From Mesorhizobium sophorae (GTDB taxonomy: Bacteria; Pseudomonadota; Alphaproteobacteria; Rhizobiales; Rhizobiaceae): a DNA stretch of 64,000 nt. The stretch covers positions 1-64,000 of the forward strand of contig NZ_NNRI01000008.1 in the NCBI RefSeq assembly GCF_002270415.1. Direction: 5' to 3'. The translations under genes were made by a program, and so were the position numbers. Below the pieces are notes generated by a model. The model had not been told where the DNA came from. It searched no databases and worked only from the letters and a program-made list of their open reading frames with translations. Shown piece by piece: positions 61,562-64,000 of this stretch; position 1 is the stretch's first letter; each line of letters starts with the position of its first letter.

Positions 61562-62377
61562 ATGGTCACCAAGAGCAGCCGTCCCACCGTCGCCGACATC
61601 CGCGCCATGAAGGGCCGCGGACAAAAGATTTCCATGCTCTACGTCACCTCTCTCGAAGAGGCGGCGGCAGCGAATGCGGCCGGCATAGACATGCTTTCGA
61701 TCGAGGGGCGCTTCTTCTCGCCCGAGATGCGCGAGGCGGCCGGCGGATGCTTCGTGCAGGTCGGGCTGCCCTACGGTCCCGCCGGCAATCTGGTCACCTC
61801 GGAGGATTATCTGAAAACCGCCTACCAGTTCATGCGCATCGGCGGCGACTGCTTCTACTGCGCCGCCTCGCTCGATATCCAGAAGGCGCTCTGCGACAAC
61901 GCCGTGCCGGTCGTCGCCCATGTCGGCCTGATCCCCTCGCAATGCACCTGGACCGGCGGCTTCAAGGCCGTCGGCAGGACGGCCGAGAGTGCGCGTGCGG
62001 TGTGGGATCACGTCAAGTGCCTGGAGGCCATAGGCTGCTTCGGCGCCGAACTGGAGGTGGTGCCCGACCGGGTTGCCGACCTGATTACGAGGAATACGCC
62101 CATGATCATGCTTGGCATGGGCGCCGGGCCGCATGCCGACGCGCAGTATCTTTTCAGCGAGGACGTGCTCGGCCACACCGCCGGCCACAGGCCGCGCCAT
62201 GCCAAGACCTACCGCAACTTCGCCGCCGAATATGAGCGGCTGCAGCGTGAGCGCATCGCCGCCTATCGCGAGTTCATATCCGACGTGCAGACGGGCGCCT
62301 ACCCCGAGCCCCAGCACGTGGTCCCCGTCACCGACGACGAGCTTTCTGCTTTCAAGATTGCCCTGGGTCTTAAGTGA
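61562..62377 (+). CDS. PanB-like (ketopantoate hydroxymethyltransferase superfamily) protein with altered active site
   Basis: 271 aa with GAGGAAC before the ATG. The PanB scaffold is clear: VAHVGLIPSQ, GGFKAVGRT, ELEVVPDRVADLI and LGMGAGPHADAQYLF align with GHLGLTPQ, GGYKVQGR, LECVPVELA and GIGAGNVTDGQIL of true PanB. The Glu of LEVVP and the His of AHVG are kept. The two metal Asp of PanB (in DSLG and ADLPF) seem replaced by Glu in SIEGRF and Gly in VGLPYG, and the VKIEGG strand reads YCAASL. It is therefore unlikely to make ketopantoate. It may be a lyase or transferase of the same superfamily acting on the cluster's product. Last gene before a convergent LysR gene. Confidence 0.72.
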   Translation: MVTKSSRPTVADIRAMKGRGQKISMLYVTSLEEAAAANAAGIDMLSIEGRFFSPEMREAAGGCFVQVGLPYGPAGNLVTSEDYLKTAYQFMRIGGDCFYCAASLDIQKALCDNAVPVVAHVGLIPSQCTWTGGFKAVGRTAESARAVWDHVKCLEAIGCFGAELEVVPDRVADLITRNTPMIMLGMGAGPHADAQYLFSEDVLGHTAGHRPRHAKTYRNFAAEYERLQRERIAAYREFISDVQTGAYPEPQHVVPVTDDELSAFKIALGLK

Positions 62378-62399
62378 TTTGCCTAGATGGAGCGGATAA

Positions 62400-63332
62400 T
62401 CATTTGTCCGTCGGGCGGCAATCAGGCACATCCCAGTAGGGCGGATCACCGATTGCACTGATCAGGCATTCCGCGAACGCCTTGAGCTTGGCCGATGGCG
62501 GCGGTCCTTCAGGATACGCGATATAGATGAATTCGCCTTCGGCCTCGACGCCGATATCGACGATCTTGAGCTCACCGGTTCTGATTGCTCCTCCGGCAAT
62601 GAATGTCGGCAGCAAGGCTATTCCTAGACCCGCGGTCGCAGCCTCACGCATGACGTCACCATTGTTGACGAGCAACCCGATCCGACCCCGGACAATCGCA
62701 GCGCCGTCGGGGCTGGGAAAGCGCCAATCGGCGACGCCACGATGGGTGTAGAAAATGCCCCGATGGCTGGCCAGGTCAGCCATTGACGCAGGCGCGCCGT
62801 TCCGGGCGATATACTCCGGCGACGCGACGAGAACGCGTCGGCTCGCCGCGAGGCGCCATGCTATCAGCCGCGAATCCTGGATCGCGCCGTGTCGCACAAC
62901 CGCATCGTAACCATCGGCAGCGGCATCGGCGCGCCGGTCATCGAGATCGAGCGTCAATTCGATCCCTGGATGGCGCGCCAGGAAAGGGTAAAGCGCCGGC
63001 CCGAGATGCATGCGTCCAAATGTGACCGGCGCCGAGATACGCAGCGGCCCGACCAGTTCGCCGCGTCGTTCCGCCATGTCGGCTCCGGCGTCCTCCACTT
63101 CCCTGACGATGCGGCGCGCTCGTGTGAGGAAGGCTATCCCATCCTCCGTCAGGGTAAGTCTGCGCGTGGTACGATGCAGCAAGGTCGTGCCCAGGCTTCT
63201 TTCGAGGTCGGCCAAACGCTCGCTCACCACCGATTTGGACAATCGTTGACGCCGGGCGGCTTCGCTGATCGAACCGGCTTCCGCGACGGTGACGAACGTG
63301 CCGATGCCTTCAAGCTTCATGATTGTCCGCAT
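62400..63332 (-). CDS. LysR-family transcriptional regulator
   Basis: 310 aa. Helix-turn-helix in FVTVAEAGSISEAARRQRLS and KSVVSERLADLERSLG, then the two-lobe effector domain (LRISAPVTFGRMHLGPALYP, ADGYDAVVRHGAIQDSRLIA). A second ATG at 63320 is a possible start. It is divergent from the alpha/beta hydrolase gene starting at 63449, its probable target, with 116 bp between. The hydrolase promoter region has direct repeats of CGAATT near 63335-63358. It is convergent with the PanB-like gene (22 bp), so it is not part of that cluster. Confidence 0.87.
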   Translation of the reverse strand: MRTIMKLEGIGTFVTVAEAGSISEAARRQRLSKSVVSERLADLERSLGTTLLHRTTRRLTLTEDGIAFLTRARRIVREVEDAGADMAERRGELVGPLRISAPVTFGRMHLGPALYPFLARHPGIELTLDLDDRRADAAADGYDAVVRHGAIQDSRLIAWRLAASRRVLVASPEYIARNGAPASMADLASHRGIFYTHRGVADWRFPSPDGAAIVRGRIGLLVNNGDVMREAATAGLGIALLPTFIAGGAIRTGELKIVDIGVEAEGEFIYIAYPEGPPPSAKLKAFAECLISAIGDPPYWDVPDCRPTDK

Positions 63333-63448
63333 TTTCCGAATTCGAGTTCCCGAATTATATGGCTAATCAGAACGAAAGTCCTGCGCCATACTCAAGCAAG
63401 GTACAGATGATGGTCACGAGACTGGGACCAATTGGCGGAGATTAAGAG

Positions 63449-64000
63449 ATGTTCAGGTTCCTGCTTGGCCTTTTTGGCATGCTTGTGATTTCATTGCCTG
63501 CTGCAGCGCAGGTTCAATCGCTGCCCCCTGGCTTCCAGACGCAGGATATCAAGGTCGGTGACGTGACGCTGCATGTCCGTGTGGGCGGACAGGGCTCCCC
63601 GGTGGTTTTGATACATGGTTTCGGTGACACCGGTGATATGTGGGGGCCGCTGGCCACCGAACTGTCCCGCGATCACCGGATCGTCATTCCGGATCTGCGG
63701 GGTATGGGTCTGTCGTCCCATCCAGTCGATGGCTACGACAAACGGACACAGGCGGCCGACATCCGCGCAATTCTGACCGCGCTTGATATCGACCATGCCA
63801 CCATTGTCGGGCACGATATTGGCACGATGGTCGCCTACGCCTATGCGGCACGTTATCCGGACAAGACCGAAAAGCTGGTGGTGATGGACGCGCCGGTTCC
63901 CGGCATTCCGCCCTGGGATGAGATCGTGCGCAGCCCGGCGCTGTGGCATTTCGACTTTGGCGGGCCGGATGCAGAGCGGCTGGTGGCGGGACGTGAACGC
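63449..64000 (+). CDS. Exported alpha/beta hydrolase (epoxide-hydrolase/dehalogenase-like), 3' end outside window
   Basis: The frame from the ATG at 63449 (GGAG before it) is open to the window end, 184 codons. Residues 1-21 are a signal peptide ending LPAAA. The alpha/beta fold begins LHVRVGGQGSPVVLIHGFGD, where HGF is the oxyanion-hole motif; next comes IVIPDLRGMGLSSHP. The nucleophile elbow is TIVGHDIGTMVAYAYA: the residue in the elbow is Asp, not Ser, as in epoxide hydrolases and haloalkane dehalogenases. The lid starts PVPGIPPWDEIVRSP. A secreted hydrolase of epoxide, halogen or similar bonds is likely; the His and acid partner lie beyond the window. LysR control from the divergent gene is plausible. 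Confidence 0.85.
   Translation, partial: MFRFLLGLFGMLVISLPAAAQVQSLPPGFQTQDIKVGDVTLHVRVGGQGSPVVLIHGFGDTGDMWGPLATELSRDHRIVIPDLRGMGLSSHPVDGYDKRTQAADIRAILTALDIDHATIVGHDIGTMVAYAYAARYPDKTEKLVVMDAPVPGIPPWDEIVRSPALWHFDFGGPDAERLVAGRER

Noticed and set aside
1..64000. tRNA, rRNA, complete insertion sequences, integrases, prophage genes
   Set aside because: I looked for cloverleaf arms, rRNA-like stretches and transposase motifs and saw none that I could support; the gene debris at 12.2-16.7 kb has no recognisable IS ends.

Overview
The window reads as the chromosome of an alphaproteobacterium of the order Hyphomicrobiales, most like Mesorhizobium or a close relative. The reasons are high GC with GC-ending codons, rhizobial gene types (cyclase-TPR fusions, a FrcBCA-like sugar importer, a rhizopine-type MocE ferredoxin, LysR and LacI regulators) and an rhizobial intergenic palindrome-like sequence. 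This is judged by eye; no database was searched.

Layout. 1-6.7 kb: a minus-strand operon of two PLP amino-acid decarboxylases, the antiporter PotE and a truncated amino-acid binding protein (polyamine production, exchange and probably acid stress). 6.9-12.1 kb: a VIT-like membrane protein, an AstE/AspA-like amidohydrolase, a CDF metal exporter and an orphan sensor kinase with a periplasmic-binding sensor domain. 12.2-16.7 kb: a small glycan and oxygenase island (heptosyltransferase-like GT9, an unknown protein, a GT-A transferase, a 2OG-Fe(II) oxygenase) flanked by two gene wrecks, an NTF2-like fragment and a LysR fragment. 16.8-24.2 kb: a cyclase-TPR protein, then a LysR gene divergent from a four-gene operon (SDR lacking its Tyr, exported SnoaL-like protein, NADP reductase, and a ring-cleaving dioxygenase fused to an esterase), which looks like quinone or aromatic detoxification.

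24.4-54.6 kb is the core of the window: two giant secreted repeat proteins and two type I secretion systems. The first giant (1661 aa, four near-identical 189-aa repeats, no RTX) is followed by a PrtD-type ABC protein and an HlyD adaptor, and preceded by an atypical LuxR-type regulator. The second (3258 aa, nine near-identical 170-aa repeats, VCBS-like domains, RTX and C-terminal target region) has an N-terminal LapA-like retention module. It is divergent from a LapG-like cysteine protease and lies next to a complete LapE-LapB-LapC-like exporter operon. Downstream of it on the same strand are a small Cys-rich exported protein, a lytic transglycosylase, a periplasmic-binding lipoprotein, an SNase-like protein and a GGDEF protein with a destroyed active site. 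No LapD is in the window.

54.9-62.4 kb: a LacI regulator divergent from a catabolic cluster that combines a histidine-box membrane hydroxylase, a sugar-type ABC importer, a MocE-like Rieske ferredoxin, a hydroxypyruvate-isomerase-like TIM barrel and a PanB-like protein with an altered active site. The mix resembles rhizopine catabolism in logic, but the substrate is unknown; it is the best candidate here for an undescribed pathway. 62.4-64 kb: a LysR gene divergent from an exported alpha/beta hydrolase cut by the window end.
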